From Cupriavidus basilensis (GTDB lineage: Bacteria; Pseudomonadota; Gammaproteobacteria; Burkholderiales; Burkholderiaceae), in NCBI RefSeq assembly GCF_000832305.1, contig NZ_CP010536.1, positions 2,480,001 through 2,544,000 of the forward strand: DNA of 64,000 nt, given 5' to 3'. Below the pieces are notes generated by a model. That model had not been told where the DNA came from and ran no database searches. It worked only from the letters and a program-made list of their open reading frames with translations. Of this stretch, positions 42,440 through 53,164 are shown piece by piece. The position numbers and the translations under genes were made by a program. Position 1 is the first letter of the stretch. Every line of letters starts with the position of its first letter.

Positions 42440-43351
42440 ATGTCCCTCCCCGACGCTCCCCAGCCCGACGCTACCGCCGCGCCACTTGCGCCGCAGCACC
42501 CCCAGGAACCGCGTAAGGAGGAGGAGCGCCCCGCCATCCGCACGGTCTTTATCGTCTCCGATGGCACCGGCATTACCGCCGAAACCTTCAGCCACTCAAT
42601 CCTGGCCCAGTTCGAGATGCGTTTCCGCAAGGTGCGCATGCCGTTCGTCGACACGCCCGAGAAAGCGCACATCGCAGTGGGCAAGATCAACGAGGCCTTC
42701 TACGCGGAAGGCGTGCAGCCCATCGTCTTCACCACCCTGGTCAACCAGGAGTCGAACAAGGCGATTCGCCGCGCCAAGGCCATGATCCTGGACATGTTCC
42801 AGACCTTCATCGAGCCGCTGGAGAAGGAACTCGGCCTGAAGTCCACCCATGCTATCGGCCGTTTTCACCAGAATGCGGACACCGAGGCGTACCAGAACCG
42901 CATCGAGGCGATCAATTTTTCGCTCGCGCATGACGATGGCCAGTCGCACAAGAACCTGGCCGAGGCCGATATCATCCTGGTGGGCGTGTCGCGCAGCGGC
43001 AAGACCCCGACCAGCCTTTACCTTGCCATGCAGTACGGGCTGAAGGCGGCCAACTACCCGCTGATTCCAGACGACTTCGAGCGCGGCAAGCTGCCCACCG
43101 CGCTCTACGCATTCAAGAGCAAGATCTTCGGGTTGTCGATCAACCCGCAGCGCCTGGCCGAGATCCGCAACGAGCGGCGTCCGGGCAGCAAGTACGCCGC
43201 GCCGGAAAACTGCCGCTACGAGGTCAACGAGGCCGAGGCCATGATGCGCCGCGAGGGCATCAAGTGGCTGTCGTCCACCCACAAGTCGATCGAAGAGATC
43301 GCCACCACGATCCTGCAGGAGATCAAGGTGGACCGCGACAGCAACTATTGA
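42440..43351 (+). CDS. ppsR: PEP synthase regulatory protein (bifunctional kinase/pyrophosphorylase, DUF299)
   Basis: A 303-residue protein that switches PpsA off and on by ADP-dependent phosphorylation and phosphate-dependent dephosphorylation. DUF299 marks are TVFIVSDGTGITAETFSHSI, the P-loop GVSRSGKTPTSLYLA and the C-terminal RRPGSKYA and KWLSSTHKSIEEIATTI. The first ~35 residues are a Pro/Ala-rich extension, so a later start is possible, but no better ribosome binding site was seen. It is divergently paired with ppsA. Confidence 0.95.
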   Translation: MSLPDAPQPDATAAPLAPQHPQEPRKEEERPAIRTVFIVSDGTGITAETFSHSILAQFEMRFRKVRMPFVDTPEKAHIAVGKINEAFYAEGVQPIVFTTLVNQESNKAIRRAKAMILDMFQTFIEPLEKELGLKSTHAIGRFHQNADTEAYQNRIEAINFSLAHDDGQSHKNLAEADIILVGVSRSGKTPTSLYLAMQYGLKAANYPLIPDDFERGKLPTALYAFKSKIFGLSINPQRLAEIRNERRPGSKYAAPENCRYEVNEAEAMMRREGIKWLSSTHKSIEEIATTILQEIKVDRDSNY

Positions 43352-43436
43352 GTCAGGCTGACGCCGCACGGCGGGCGCGCAGGCCGGTCAGTGCGGCGAA
43401 GTGGGCTGCGAAGTAGGCTGCGAAGCGGCGGCAGGC

Positions 43437-44219
43437 TTAACCAGGACGGCGCTGCCGCACCGCCTCGAACAGGCAGATCGCGGTCGCGGCCGCCACGTTC
43501 AACGACTCCAGCCCGCCCGGCTGGGGAATGCCCACCGTGCGGCTGACCTTGGCCATCCATTCCGGGCTCACACCCGCGCCTTCATTGCCGACCACCCAGC
43601 CTACCGGTGCGCGCAGGTCCGTGTCGAACACAGCTGCCTGCGCGTGCGACGACGTGGCCAGCAGCGGCACCGCCAGGCGCGGCGCCAGCATGTCGAGCGT
43701 GCAGTGCTCGACAATGTTCAGGTGGAAATTGGCGCCCATGGCGGCGCGCAGGGTCTTGGTGGACCAGGCGAAGGCGCTGCCCGTGACGAGAAAGGCGTGC
43801 TGGATGCCTGCGGCCGCGGCGCTGCGCAGGATAGAGCCGACATTGCCGGCATCCTGGACGCCGTCCAGGATGATGCAATCGGTGTCGATATGCGACGGCA
43901 GGTGGCCGCGGGGCGTATCGATGACCAGCATCAGGTCGATGCCGTTGACCACGCCGGCGACCAGATCGAACAAGGCATCCGCCAGCAGGACCACGCGCTC
44001 GGGCTCGATCTGCCTGAGCAGCTGCGCCACCTCGGCATGATCGTAGTGCCGCTCCGACACCACGCACTGCACCGGCTGGCCCAGCGCGTCCAGGTAGGCT
44101 TGCGCCAGGTGCACGCCATCCAGCACCGACTGCCCCGCCTTGCGGCGTGCATGCGTGGAACCAGTCAGTGCCTTGAGGTGCTTGAACAGCGCGTTTTCGC
44201 GCGATGTGACGTGTTTCAC
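43437..44219 (-). CDS. TrmH/SpoU-family RNA 2'-O-methyltransferase
   Basis: A 260-residue SPOUT methyltransferase. The N-terminal substrate-binding region includes [20 protein letters not shown]. The C-terminal knot has the three SpoU motifs: [29 protein letters not shown] and [18 protein letters not shown]. It should methylate tRNA or rRNA ribose; the site is unknown. The start is GTG, overlapping the rnhB stop (GTGA). It is last in the long bamA-lpx transcript. Confidence 0.92.
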   Translation of the reverse strand: MKHVTSRENALFKHLKALTGSTHARRKAGQSVLDGVHLAQAYLDALGQPVQCVVSERHYDHAEVAQLLRQIEPERVVLLADALFDLVAGVVNGIDLMLVIDTPRGHLPSHIDTDCIILDGVQDAGNVGSILRSAAAAGIQHAFLVTGSAFAWSTKTLRAAMGANFHLNIVEHCTLDMLAPRLAVPLLATSSHAQAAVFDTDLRAPVGWVVGNEGAGVSPEWMAKVSRTVGIPQPGGLESLNVAAATAICLFEAVRQRRPG

Positions 44220-44926
44220 AGTAGCGGCTCCGGGAATGCTGGCGCCGGGATGGCGCCCACGGGCGCGATCCGCCCCATCGCGATGGCTTGGCGCACGGGC
44301 GCAAACGAGCGCCGGTGGTGCGGCGTGGCCCCGAACTCGGCAAGCGCGGCCAGGTGCTGCGGCGTGCCGTAACCTGCGTGGGCATCGAAGCCGTACTGTG
44401 GGTATGCGCCATGCAGCACCAGCAACGCGCGGTCACGCGCCACCTTGGCCAGGATGGAAGCCGCCGAGATGGCCTGCACCTTGGCATCGCCTTTAACGAT
44501 GGCTTCGACCGCAAAGCGCACCTGCGGGCAGCGGTTGCCGTCTACCTGCACGAGGTCCGGCTCCAGGCCGGAATCGGCCAGGCCATGCACGGCACGCTGC
44601 ATGGCCAGCATGGTGGCATGCAGGATGTTGATCCTGTCGATTTCTTCCACTGAGGCCTGGGCGATATGCCAGCCCAGGGCGCGCTCGCGAATCTCGTCGA
44701 ACAGCGCCTCGCGGCGGCGCGCGGTCAGCACCTTGGAGTCCGCCAGGCCCTGGATCGGGCGGGCCGGATCCAGCACCACGGCGGCGGCGTAGACCGGGCC
44801 GGCCAGCGGGCCCCTGCCCGCTTCGTCCACGCCGCACAAAAGGCGTACTTGCGCGGCGGTGCCGGCCAGGTCAAAGCCGAGCTGGGCCGAATCGCCCTTG
44901 GCGGTGGCTGTGGGGCGGCGCGCCAT
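44216..44926 (-). CDS. rnhB: Ribonuclease HII
   Basis: A 236-residue nuclease that cuts RNA in RNA/DNA hybrids and single ribonucleotides in DNA. The catalytic acidic residues are in [20 protein letters not shown] (Asp-Glu) and later in VQVDGNRCP (Asp). [21 protein letters not shown] and HAGYGTPQH are also typical. The stop and the next start overlap as GTGA, and its start overlaps the lpxB stop by 1 nt. Confidence 0.96.
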   Translation of the reverse strand: MARRPTATAKGDSAQLGFDLAGTAAQVRLLCGVDEAGRGPLAGPVYAAAVVLDPARPIQGLADSKVLTARRREALFDEIRERALGWHIAQASVEEIDRINILHATMLAMQRAVHGLADSGLEPDLVQVDGNRCPQVRFAVEAIVKGDAKVQAISAASILAKVARDRALLVLHGAYPQYGFDAHAGYGTPQHLAALAEFGATPHHRRSFAPVRQAIAMGRIAPVGAIPAPAFPEPLL

Positions 44927-46131
44927 TACACGCCCCTCCGCTGCCGGATCAGGTCGGCGACCACTGCCGAAGCGATCTCGGCGGTATTGCGTTTAAGCGT
45001 CTGGTGCATCTGGGTGAAATGATCCCGCAGGAACGCGGTATTGCCTTCGTCGTTCAGCTGCAGCAGCGTCTCGCGCGCCAACGCCTCGGGCGTGGCGTCA
45101 TCCTGCAACAATTCGGGCACGACAAAACGCCCCGACAGGATGTTGGGCAGGCCCACATACGGCAGGTAACCCTGCCGCTTCATGATCTGCGCGGTCAGCC
45201 AGGGCACCTTGTACGAAATCACCATGGGCTTCTTGTACAGCGCGGCCTCCAGCGTGGCGGTACCGCTAGCCAGCAGGATCACGTCGGCGGCTTCCATGGC
45301 CAGGTGAGACTGCCCGTCGATGACGGTCAGCGGGATCTGCGGATACTGCTGGTGCAGGCCCGCGACGATCTCTCGCAGCGGCGCGCTGGCAACCGGCAGC
45401 ACAAAGGCGAGATTGCCGTCCATGCTGTGCATGCGCGCCATGGCGGCGAAGAACGTCGCGCCCAGGTTGCGCACCTCGGACTGCCGGCTACCGGGCAGCA
45501 CGGCCACCACGCGCGGCCCGGCCGGCAGGCCAAGCTTCTCGCGGGCGCCCTGCGTGTCCGGCACCATCGGAATCACGTCGGCCAGCGGATGGCCCACATA
45601 GGTGGCGGGAATCCCGGCGCGGGCGTAGATCTCCGGCTCGAACGGGAACAGGCACAGGATGTGGTCGACCGCGCGCGCGATGGTGCGGATGCGCCCGCCG
45701 CGCCAGGCCCAGATCGACGGGCTGACAAAGTGCACCACCGGAATGCCGGCACGGCGCAGCGGCACTTCGAGCCCGAAGTTGAAATCCGGCGCGTCCACGC
45801 CGATAAAGCACAGCGGCGGCTGCGCCAGCAGTTTTTCCTTGATGGCGCGGCGCGTGGCGAGAATCTCGCGCAGCGAGCCCAGCACCTCCACGTAGCCGTT
45901 GACCGAGAGGGTGTCCATCGGCCATTGCGACTCGAACCCTTGCGCCATCATGCGGGGGCCGCCAATGCCCGCGTAGCTCACCTCACCGAGGCGAGCCTTG
46001 AGTCCACCCATCAGCAGGGAGGCAAGCAGGTCGCCGGAGTTCTCGCCAGCCACCATGGCAATGGTGCCGCGATTGCCCGCGCCCGCCGCAACCGGCGTGG
46101 CCTCCATGGCCGGTAGGACACCGTCGACCAT
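44926..46131 (-). CDS. lpxB: Lipid-A-disaccharide synthase
   Basis: A 401-residue peripheral membrane glycosyltransferase (GT19) that joins UDP-2,3-diacylglucosamine and lipid X. Motifs include [49 protein letters not shown] and [13 protein letters not shown]. The first ~25 residues extend beyond the usual start, and a start at [11 protein letters not shown] is possible. It sits in the standard lpxA-lpxB-rnhB order. Confidence 0.96.
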   Translation of the reverse strand: MVDGVLPAMEATPVAAGAGNRGTIAMVAGENSGDLLASLLMGGLKARLGEVSYAGIGGPRMMAQGFESQWPMDTLSVNGYVEVLGSLREILATRRAIKEKLLAQPPLCFIGVDAPDFNFGLEVPLRRAGIPVVHFVSPSIWAWRGGRIRTIARAVDHILCLFPFEPEIYARAGIPATYVGHPLADVIPMVPDTQGAREKLGLPAGPRVVAVLPGSRQSEVRNLGATFFAAMARMHSMDGNLAFVLPVASAPLREIVAGLHQQYPQIPLTVIDGQSHLAMEAADVILLASGTATLEAALYKKPMVISYKVPWLTAQIMKRQGYLPYVGLPNILSGRFVVPELLQDDATPEALARETLLQLNDEGNTAFLRDHFTQMHQTLKRNTAEIASAVVADLIRQRRGV

Positions 46132-46145
46132 GGTTGTATCCGGCT

Positions 46146-46949
46146 TCAGCGCACAATGCCGCGCTGCGTGGCGGCAATGAAGTCGAGGAAATCCTGCAAC
46201 GCAGCCGTGGCGGTGCCTTCGGCCTGCGCAATGAGTTGCGCGATCTCGTTGCGGGCGGCTTCAAAGCTCAGGTCGGACTTGTACAGCACCTTGTAAGCCT
46301 GGCGCAGGGCCGCGATCTGCGCGGCGTCAAAGCCACGGCGGCGCATGCCTTCCACGTTGATGCCGTGCGGCGTGGCCTTGTTGCCGCCCTTGTCGCCAGC
46401 GGCGATCACGAATGGCGGCAGGTCCTGCACCAGGGCCGAGGCGCCGCCCAGCATGGCGTGCGCGCCGATGCGCACGAACTGGTGCACCCCGCTCATCCCG
46501 CCAAGAATGGCCCAGTCGCCCACCTGCACGTGGCCGGCGATCTGCGCGTTGCTGGAGAACACCGTGTGGTTGCCCACCTGGCAATCGTGCGCGATGTGCA
46601 CGTAGGCCATGATCCAGTTGTCATCGCCGATGCTGGTCACGCCCTGGTCCTGCACCGTGCCGGTGTGGATGGTGGTGAATTCGCGAATGGTATTGCGATC
46701 ACCGATCACCAGCCGGGTCGGCTCGTTGCGGTACTTCATGTCCTGCGGCGTGCCGCCCACCGAAGCGTAAGGCCCGATGCGGTTATCCGCGCCAACAGTG
46801 GTATGCCCCTCGATGGTGGTATGCGCGCCCACCTGGGTACCACTGCCAAGGCGCACGTGGGGACCCACGATGGAAAACGGCCCGACGGTCACGTCGGCTG
46901 CAAGCTCGGCCTTCGGGTCAACCAGTGCGCTGGGATGGATTTGCGTCAT
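46146..46949 (-). CDS. lpxA: UDP-N-acetylglucosamine acyltransferase
   Basis: A 267-residue left-handed beta-helix protein that adds the 3-hydroxyacyl chain to UDP-GlcNAc, the first step of lipid A synthesis. Hexapeptide repeats fill residues 1-185; the catalytic His lies in [18 protein letters not shown]. The C-terminal helical domain follows from [18 protein letters not shown]. It trails fabZ by 101 nt in the operon. Confidence 0.97.
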   Translation of the reverse strand: MTQIHPSALVDPKAELAADVTVGPFSIVGPHVRLGSGTQVGAHTTIEGHTTVGADNRIGPYASVGGTPQDMKYRNEPTRLVIGDRNTIREFTTIHTGTVQDQGVTSIGDDNWIMAYVHIAHDCQVGNHTVFSSNAQIAGHVQVGDWAILGGMSGVHQFVRIGAHAMLGGASALVQDLPPFVIAAGDKGGNKATPHGINVEGMRRRGFDAAQIAALRQAYKVLYKSDLSFEAARNEIAQLIAQAEGTATAALQDFLDFIAATQRGIVR

Positions 46950-47050
46950 GCGTCCTGTCCTATGGTCTGAGATGAAAAGATTGAACGGTCAACACAGTGA
47001 GCCAAATACGTCCAAGACCTGCCCGGGGCCTAGCCCCGAAGGCAGGCTTC

Positions 47051-47500
47051 TTAGTCGGCTTGTTTGACGGTGCACATCAACTCAGCTTCACAAGCCACCT
47101 TGTCGTCGACGGTGGCAAATGCCTTGAACTTCCAGATGCCGCGGATATAGCGCTCGACAGATACCGTCATATGCAACTGGTCGCCCGGCGTCACGACCTG
47201 CTTGAAGCGCGCGCCGTCGATGCCGACGAAGTAGTACAGCGAGTTTTCCTTGCGCTCCATGTCGGCGCCAAAGGTCAGCAAGCCGGCCGACTGCGCCAGC
47301 GCTTCGAGGATCATCACGCCCGGCATCACGGGGTGGCCCGGGAAATGGCCCTGGAAGTACGGTTCGTTCATGGTGACGTTCTTCAGCGTTTTGATACGCT
47401 TTTGCGGCTCCAGTTCAAGCACGCGGTCTACCATCAGGAACGGGTAACGATGCGGCAGCAGCTTGAGGATCTTGCGGATGTCGATATCGACTGCGTTCAT
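47051..47500 (-). CDS. fabZ: 3-hydroxyacyl-[ACP] dehydratase FabZ
   Basis: A 149-residue hot-dog-fold dehydratase of fatty acid synthesis. The active-site His is in [20 protein letters not shown], with the conserved Glu in the same stretch; [20 protein letters not shown] is the usual N-terminus. It shares the 3-hydroxyacyl-ACP pool with LpxA and LpxD, which explains the gene order. Its ATG overlaps the lpxD stop. Confidence 0.97.
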   Translation of the reverse strand: MNAVDIDIRKILKLLPHRYPFLMVDRVLELEPQKRIKTLKNVTMNEPYFQGHFPGHPVMPGVMILEALAQSAGLLTFGADMERKENSLYYFVGIDGARFKQVVTPGDQLHMTVSVERYIRGIWKFKAFATVDDKVACEAELMCTVKQAD

Positions 47501-48603
47501 GATTTTTTCTCTTCGGTATGCTGGATAGATATGCCGGCGTCCTGCCCTTGCAAGCGCTTCTCGAGCTGGATCACGCGATCGCGCAATTTGCTCAGGCCTC
47601 GCAAGGTGGCTGCGGTGCGTTCCCAATCGCCATGCGGCTGGACCGGGAACACGCTGGTGAAATGCCCGCCGGGCTTGGAAATGGATTTAGTGATCGATGT
47701 GCCACCGGATACCGTGGTGCGGTCGGCGATGTTCAGGTGGCCGGCAAAGTTGGCCGAGCCCCCGATCACGCAGAAGCGCCCGACCTTGGTACTGCCGGCA
47801 ATCGCCGCACATCCCGCGATCACAGTATGCGCGCCCACCCGTACGTTATGCGCGATCTGTACCTGGTTATCGAGCTTGCAGCCGTCCTCGATGATCGTGT
47901 CGGCCATGGCACCGCGGTCGATGGCGGTATTGGCGCCGACCTCGACATCATTGCCCAGCACGGCGCGGCCGGTCTGGGGAATCTTGACGTACTCGACGCC
48001 AGCCGGGCCAATGTCCGGGGCAAAGCCGAAGCCATCCGCACCCAGCACCACACCACTGTGCAGTATGCATCTCATACCCACCACGCACTGGTGATAGATC
48101 GAGACATTAGCGTAGATCAGCGTGTCATCGCCAATCCGCGCCCCGGCGCCAACAAAGCCGTTGGCCAAGATGCGCACCCGCTCGCCAAGCCGGGCCCCGC
48201 TCTCGATCACCACGTTGGGGCCGATAAAGCAGGACGCCGGGACCACGGCATCGGGCGCCACGCTGGCGCGCGGGTCGATGCCGGTACGGTGATCGGTATT
48301 GCCGCGGCGATCGAACCCCTGCGCGATACGTGCAAAGCACACATAGGGATTGCGTGCCACCAGCCAGTTGCGACCGTCGGCCTGCCCTTCGGCGCGAATG
48401 CGCTCCAGGTCGGCCGCCGACACGATCACGGCGCCGGCGCCGGAGGCCAGCGCCTGCGGCAGATACAAGGGATTCGAGAGAAACGAGAGCTGATCGGGGC
48501 CGGCCTGGTCGAGAGGCGCGAGGCCGCGCACGGCGAGGTCGGGATCACCCACAACCTGCGCGCCGGTATCGGTGGCGAGCTGACCCAGTGTGGGTGTTTG
48601 CAT
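47497..48603 (-). CDS. lpxD: UDP-3-O-acylglucosamine N-acyltransferase
   Basis: A 368-residue beta-helix acyltransferase of lipid A synthesis. The N-terminal uridine-binding domain (residues 1-100) contains [14 protein letters not shown]; the hexapeptide-repeat helix follows, with the catalytic His in [19 protein letters not shown] sequence ([20 protein letters not shown]). The C-terminal helix ends in a polar tail. It lies between skp and fabZ, coupled to the latter by ATGA. Confidence 0.96.
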   Translation of the reverse strand: MQTPTLGQLATDTGAQVVGDPDLAVRGLAPLDQAGPDQLSFLSNPLYLPQALASGAGAVIVSAADLERIRAEGQADGRNWLVARNPYVCFARIAQGFDRRGNTDHRTGIDPRASVAPDAVVPASCFIGPNVVIESGARLGERVRILANGFVGAGARIGDDTLIYANVSIYHQCVVGMRCILHSGVVLGADGFGFAPDIGPAGVEYVKIPQTGRAVLGNDVEVGANTAIDRGAMADTIIEDGCKLDNQVQIAHNVRVGAHTVIAGCAAIAGSTKVGRFCVIGGSANFAGHLNIADRTTVSGGTSITKSISKPGGHFTSVFPVQPHGDWERTAATLRGLSKLRDRVIQLEKRLQGQDAGISIQHTEEKKS

Positions 48604-48637
48604 GGCAGTACTTCCTTGGACGGCGAAAACTGGCAGC

Positions 48638-49165
48638 TTACTTGCTGCCGGCGTTCAACGCTTTCATCACATCGTCGGTAATGTCGATGCGAGGATTGAC
48701 GTACACGGCCTCTTGCACGATCAGATCGTACTTGCGCTGCTCCGCAAGCTGGCGAATCACGCGGTTGGCACGCTCGAGCACCTGGGCCAGTTCCTCGTTG
48801 CGGCGCTGGTTCAGGTCCTCGCGGAATTCACGTTGCTTGCGCTGGAATTCGCGATCGAGATCGGCCACTTCGCGTTGACGGCGCTGGCGGTCGGCATCGG
48901 CCAGCACGGCGGTGTCCTTGTCGAGCTTGTCGGCCATGCCCTTGATCTTCTGGGCCATGTCCTGCAACTCGCGGTCGCGCTTGGAGAACTCCTGCTCCAG
49001 CTTGACCTGGGCCTGCTTGGCAGGCACCGAATCACGCAGGATGCGTTCGGAATTGACCGCGGCGATGCGCGCTTCCTGCGCCATGGCAGGCGCGGCTGCC
49101 AGCAGCGCGCCAACCGTCAGCGCAGCCGCCGTCAGGTTTTTGATCAGTGGGAATGTTGTTTTCAT
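48638..49165 (-). CDS. skp: Periplasmic chaperone Skp/OmpH
   Basis: A 175-residue periplasmic chaperone for outer-membrane proteins. Signal peptide residues 1-29 end in APAMA-Q. The rest is the alpha-helical tentacle type: RIAAVNSERILRDS at the base, then long coiled-coil helices rich in Arg, Gln and Glu. It follows bamA after 36 nt. The start at 49165 begins the signal peptide directly (MKTTFPL). Confidence 0.95.
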   Translation of the reverse strand: MKTTFPLIKNLTAAALTVGALLAAAPAMAQEARIAAVNSERILRDSVPAKQAQVKLEQEFSKRDRELQDMAQKIKGMADKLDKDTAVLADADRQRRQREVADLDREFQRKQREFREDLNQRRNEELAQVLERANRVIRQLAEQRKYDLIVQEAVYVNPRIDITDDVMKALNAGSK

Positions 49166-49201
49166 GAATCCGTTCCTCAATCTTCTTTCTTCTATGCCCG
49201 A

Positions 49202-51535
49202 TCAGAACGCAGTACCGATCTGGAACTGGAAGCGCTGTACCTTGTCGGTCTCGTCCTTCTTCAGCGGGAAGCCCACGCTGATCTTGAGCGGACCGATCGG
49301 CGACAGCCAGGACATGCCCAGGCCCGTCGAATACTTGAGCTGGCTGAACAGCAGCGGTGCGCCTTCTTCGTACACGTTACCGAAGTCGAAGAAGGTGAAC
49401 AGGCGCAGCGTCCGGTCCACACCCGAACCCGGCAGCGGGAAGATGAATTCGACGTTGCCGATCATCTTGGAAGCGCCGCCAATCGGGTTGCCGTTCTGGT
49501 CCTTCTTGCCCAGCGTGCTGGTCTGGTAGCCGCGAACCGAGCCGATACCACCGGCGTAGAAGTTCTTGAACACCGGGAACGGCGTATTGCCGTAGCCGTG
49601 CCCGTAAGCCACTTCACCGTTGAAGGCCAGGGTAAAGGCCTTCGACAACGGATAGAAGTACTGCTGCTGGACACTGGCGCGATAGTACTGCGTATCGCCA
49701 CCGGGCACGCCCACTTCCAGGTTTGCCTGCGTGTAGGGTCCCTTGGTGGGGACCAGCGCACTGTCGCGGCGGTCGCGCGCCCAGCCGATCGTGAACGGGA
49801 AGTTGTTGATCGGATCGCCGCTGGACTTGCCGATCTTGGTCAGCCACTGGCCGTACTGGAGCGGCGTGTTCGGCGAGATGGTCACCTGGGTACGCTCGTA
49901 GCCGATGCCGAAGAACACGGTATCCGTTTCCGTGAACGGCACGCCGAACTTGACGTTGCCGCCCTCCGAAACGATCTTGTAGTCCTGGTCGCCGGTGTAA
50001 TACAGCGGCCGCGACGTACGATAGTAGATATCCGTCGAGCGGCTGATGCCGTCCACCGTGAAATACGGATCGTATTGCGTCAGCGAGATCGTGCGGAAGG
50101 ACTTCGCGGTGTTCACGTCCAGGCCAAGGCTGGTACCCGACCCGAACACGTTATCCTGGCGCAGGCCGGCTTGCAGCACCAGCTTGTCCGTGGAGGAGAA
50201 ACCCAGGCCCAGGCTGATCTGCCCGGTCGGCTTCTCGGTCACGTTGACGTTCACATCGACCTGGTCGGGCGCGCCGGGCACGTCCTCGGTGGTGATGTTG
50301 GTGTCGGTGAAGTAGCCGGTACGATTGATACGGGACTGCGATTGCGTCAGCTTTTCGCTGTCGAACCACGAGCTTTCCATCTGGCGCATTTCGCGGCGCA
50401 CCACTTCGTCGCGCGTCTTGCTGTTTCCCACGACGTTGACGCGGCGCACATAGACGCGACGGCCCGGATCGACCATCAGGGTCAGCGCGACTTCGCGCTT
50501 TTCCTTGTCGATCTGCGGCTGCGGGTTGATGGTGGTGAACGCGTAGCCGTAGGTGCCCAGCAGATCGGTAATGGCCTTGGTGCTCTGGGTCAGCTTCTCG
50601 GACGAAAAGACCTCGCCCTTCTGCAGCTTGAGCAGTTTTTCCATCTCGGCCTGCTTGCCGAGCAGTTCGCCCGCCAGGCGGATGTCCGACACCTTGTACT
50701 GGTCGCCTTCCTTGATGTTCAGCGTCAGGAAGATGTCCTTCTTGTCCGGCGTAATCGACACCTGCGTCGATTCGATGGCGAACTCGAGGTAGCCGCGGTT
50801 CAGATAATACGAACGCAGCGCTTCCAGGTCGGCGGTGAGCTTTTGCTTCGAATACAGGTCGTTCTTGGTGTACCAGGACAGCCAGTTCGGGGTCGACAGC
50901 TGCATTTCATCGCGCAGCGTGCCTTCCTTGAAGGCCTTGTTGCCGACGATATTGATCTGGCGGATCTTGGCCACCGGACCTTCGTCGACATTGAACACCA
51001 CCGACACGCGGTTGCGGTCGACCGGGGTGATCGTGGTCTGGATGTCGGCGGCATAGTAGCCGCGCGCCACGTACTGGCGCTTGAGCTCCTGCTCTGCCTT
51101 GTCGATCAGGGCCTTGTCGTAATACCGGGCCTCGGCCACGCCCACCGCGCGCAGCGAGCGGCGCAGGGTGTCCTTGTCGAATTCCTTGATGCCGACGAAC
51201 TCGAGCTGCGAGATGGCGGGACGCTCTTCCACCTGGACGACCAGCACGCCGTCCTCGGAACGGATCTGGACGTCCTTGAAGAACCCGGTGTTATACAGGG
51301 CACGAATGGCGTCCGCGCCCTTGTCGTCGCTGAAGGTTTCGCCGACCTTGACCGGCAGGTAGCCGAACACCGTACCCGGCTCGACCCGCTGCAGGCCCTC
51401 GACACGAATGTCCTTGACGACGAATGGCTCCGCGGCCCAACTCACTGGGGTCCAGGCCGCGATGATGGCACTCGCCAGCACGCCCAGCGAGATGCGCTTA
51501 TGTCTGATCAATCTTGATCCCCTCTTTGATTCCAT
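49202..51535 (-). CDS. bamA: Outer membrane assembly factor BamA
   Basis: A 777-residue outer-membrane insertase. After a signal peptide ending in VSWA-A come five POTRA domains (the first starts [20 protein letters not shown]) to about residue 425, then a 16-strand beta barrel with the VRGYQ motif ([12 protein letters not shown]) in loop 6 and a C-terminal QFQIGTAF ending in Phe. The ATG at 51535 gives an unusually charged extension; a TTG at about 51511, just after AGAGGGG, could be the true start. Confidence 0.95.
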   Translation of the reverse strand: MESKRGSRLIRHKRISLGVLASAIIAAWTPVSWAAEPFVVKDIRVEGLQRVEPGTVFGYLPVKVGETFSDDKGADAIRALYNTGFFKDVQIRSEDGVLVVQVEERPAISQLEFVGIKEFDKDTLRRSLRAVGVAEARYYDKALIDKAEQELKRQYVARGYYAADIQTTITPVDRNRVSVVFNVDEGPVAKIRQINIVGNKAFKEGTLRDEMQLSTPNWLSWYTKNDLYSKQKLTADLEALRSYYLNRGYLEFAIESTQVSITPDKKDIFLTLNIKEGDQYKVSDIRLAGELLGKQAEMEKLLKLQKGEVFSSEKLTQSTKAITDLLGTYGYAFTTINPQPQIDKEKREVALTLMVDPGRRVYVRRVNVVGNSKTRDEVVRREMRQMESSWFDSEKLTQSQSRINRTGYFTDTNITTEDVPGAPDQVDVNVNVTEKPTGQISLGLGFSSTDKLVLQAGLRQDNVFGSGTSLGLDVNTAKSFRTISLTQYDPYFTVDGISRSTDIYYRTSRPLYYTGDQDYKIVSEGGNVKFGVPFTETDTVFFGIGYERTQVTISPNTPLQYGQWLTKIGKSSGDPINNFPFTIGWARDRRDSALVPTKGPYTQANLEVGVPGGDTQYYRASVQQQYFYPLSKAFTLAFNGEVAYGHGYGNTPFPVFKNFYAGGIGSVRGYQTSTLGKKDQNGNPIGGASKMIGNVEFIFPLPGSGVDRTLRLFTFFDFGNVYEEGAPLLFSQLKYSTGLGMSWLSPIGPLKISVGFPLKKDETDKVQRFQFQIGTAF

Positions 51536-51634
51536 GCAGGATTGGGCTCCGATGCTTCACGGGGCTGCGCCTTGGCTCGGCATCCGGCGCGCAGGTGTCA
51601 GTGACACCCGCGCGCCGCAGCCGGCAACCCATGT

Positions 51635-53026
51635 CTAGCCGCGCGCTAAAAACAGCCGGCTGACATCGTTGAACAAGGCGAGCGAAGTCAGGAGCAAGAC
51701 GCAGGCGATGCCGACCTTCTGCAGCACAGCCTGCCAGTGGTCTGGTACGGGCCTGCCAGTCAAAAATTCAACGCAATAATACAGCAAATGCCCCCCATCC
51801 AATACCGGAATAGGTAACAAATTCAACACACCGAGGCTAACACTGACCAACGCCAGGAAGCCGACAAAGGGCTGCCAACCGAGATGGGCGGCGCGCCCCG
51901 CGTAGTCCGCCACGGTCAGCGGGCCGCTCAGGTTCTGCAGCGAAGCCTGCCCCACCAGCATCTTTCCGAGCAGCTTGAGTGAGAGCGCGCTGGTGCTCCA
52001 GACCTGCCCGACCGCGCGGCTCAGCGCCTCGACCGGCTGATAGCGCACGGTTTCCATCTCGACCGCCTGGCTCAGCGCGGCGCCCAGTTTGCCGGTGGCG
52101 GCGGCTGCCCCGCTGGCGCCCTGCGCCGCGGGGACCGTATCGAGCTTCACGGGCACCTCCAGGCGGCGGCCCTCCCGCTCGATGGCAAGCGCGACCTCGG
52201 CGCCGGGCTGCGCCCTGACCCCGCGGATCAGTTCGCCAGCCTGGGTCAGCGGGCGTCCTTGCCAGGCCACCACGCGATCGCCCTGGCGCAGGCCGGCGCG
52301 TTGCGCGGCGGAGTCCGGCAGGACTTCGGTGATCGTCACCGGCCCGCCCTTGAGGGCCAGCCCCAGCGTGGCAAGCGGGTCTTGTTCGGGATTGCCTCCG
52401 GTATTCGGCAGCCGCGGCAACTTCAGATCGCGCTCGGCGCCATCGGCAGCGCGCACGTGCAGCACCGCGCTGGCGTCGCCAAAGCCCTGGGCGAACACGG
52501 CCATGCGCAAGTCGTTCCAGGAACGCACCTGCTCGGTTTCGCCGTTGGCCTGCAGCGCCAGCACGCGGTCGCCCTCGCGCAAGCCCGCCGCAGCCGCCGG
52601 GGTGCCAGCAGGCGGCGCCGCGACGATGGGCGCGGCCTCGCGCATGCCGCCGGCAAACAGCACGAAATACAGCACGATGGCCAGGGCAAAGTTAGCCAGC
52701 GGCCCGGCTGCCACGATCGCAAAGCGCTTGGCCACCGGTTGCCGGTTGAAGGCGCGTGGCAGATCCGCGGGATCGACCGGTGCATCATGGCCCGGATCGC
52801 TCTCCCGCTCATCGAGCATCTTGACGTAGCCGCCGAGCGGAATCGCGGCGATGGTCCACTCGGTACGGTCCCGCCCCTTGGACACCCAGCGCACCAGCGG
52901 CCGCCCGAAGCCGATCGAGAAGCGCAGCACCTTGACCCCGCACAGGCGCGCGGCCAGGTAGTGACCCATTTCATGGAAATAGATCAGGATGCAAAGGGCA
53001 GCGACGAAAGCAATTACGGTTTGCAT
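51635..53026 (-). CDS. rseP: Site-2 protease RseP (inner-membrane zinc metalloprotease)
   Basis: A 463-residue intramembrane protease that cuts anti-sigma-E and signal-peptide remnants. The zinc motif HEMGH is in the first helix (residues ~21-25), with the third ligand in LNLLPIPVLDGGHLLYY near the C-terminus. Two PDZ domains lie in the periplasmic loop (VVAAPPAGTPAAAAGLREGD and VTITEVLPDSAAQRAGLRQGD). The start at 53026 begins the first helix. It lies between dxr and bamA, the standard order. Confidence 0.95.
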   Translation of the reverse strand: MQTVIAFVAALCILIYFHEMGHYLAARLCGVKVLRFSIGFGRPLVRWVSKGRDRTEWTIAAIPLGGYVKMLDERESDPGHDAPVDPADLPRAFNRQPVAKRFAIVAAGPLANFALAIVLYFVLFAGGMREAAPIVAAPPAGTPAAAAGLREGDRVLALQANGETEQVRSWNDLRMAVFAQGFGDASAVLHVRAADGAERDLKLPRLPNTGGNPEQDPLATLGLALKGGPVTITEVLPDSAAQRAGLRQGDRVVAWQGRPLTQAGELIRGVRAQPGAEVALAIEREGRRLEVPVKLDTVPAAQGASGAAAATGKLGAALSQAVEMETVRYQPVEALSRAVGQVWSTSALSLKLLGKMLVGQASLQNLSGPLTVADYAGRAAHLGWQPFVGFLALVSVSLGVLNLLPIPVLDGGHLLYYCVEFLTGRPVPDHWQAVLQKVGIACVLLLTSLALFNDVSRLFLARG

Positions 53027-53164
53027 GGCAGGCAGCTTGTCGTCAGGGGCTGGAGCGCCCCGATGGCACAAAGTAGACACCGGGCACGCGGCCCGGCAAC
53101 CGGTGCACCGGCATGGGCCGGTGCGCCGCTATTGTCGCCGATCCCGGCCGCGCCGCCACCGGAG

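Noticed and set aside
48590..51517. A 975-codon plus-strand frame antisense to skp and bamA
   Set aside because: It mirrors the bamA codon pattern, is rich in His, Val, Arg and Ala as expected of a GC-rich shadow, and has no family motif; bamA on the other strand is unmistakable.
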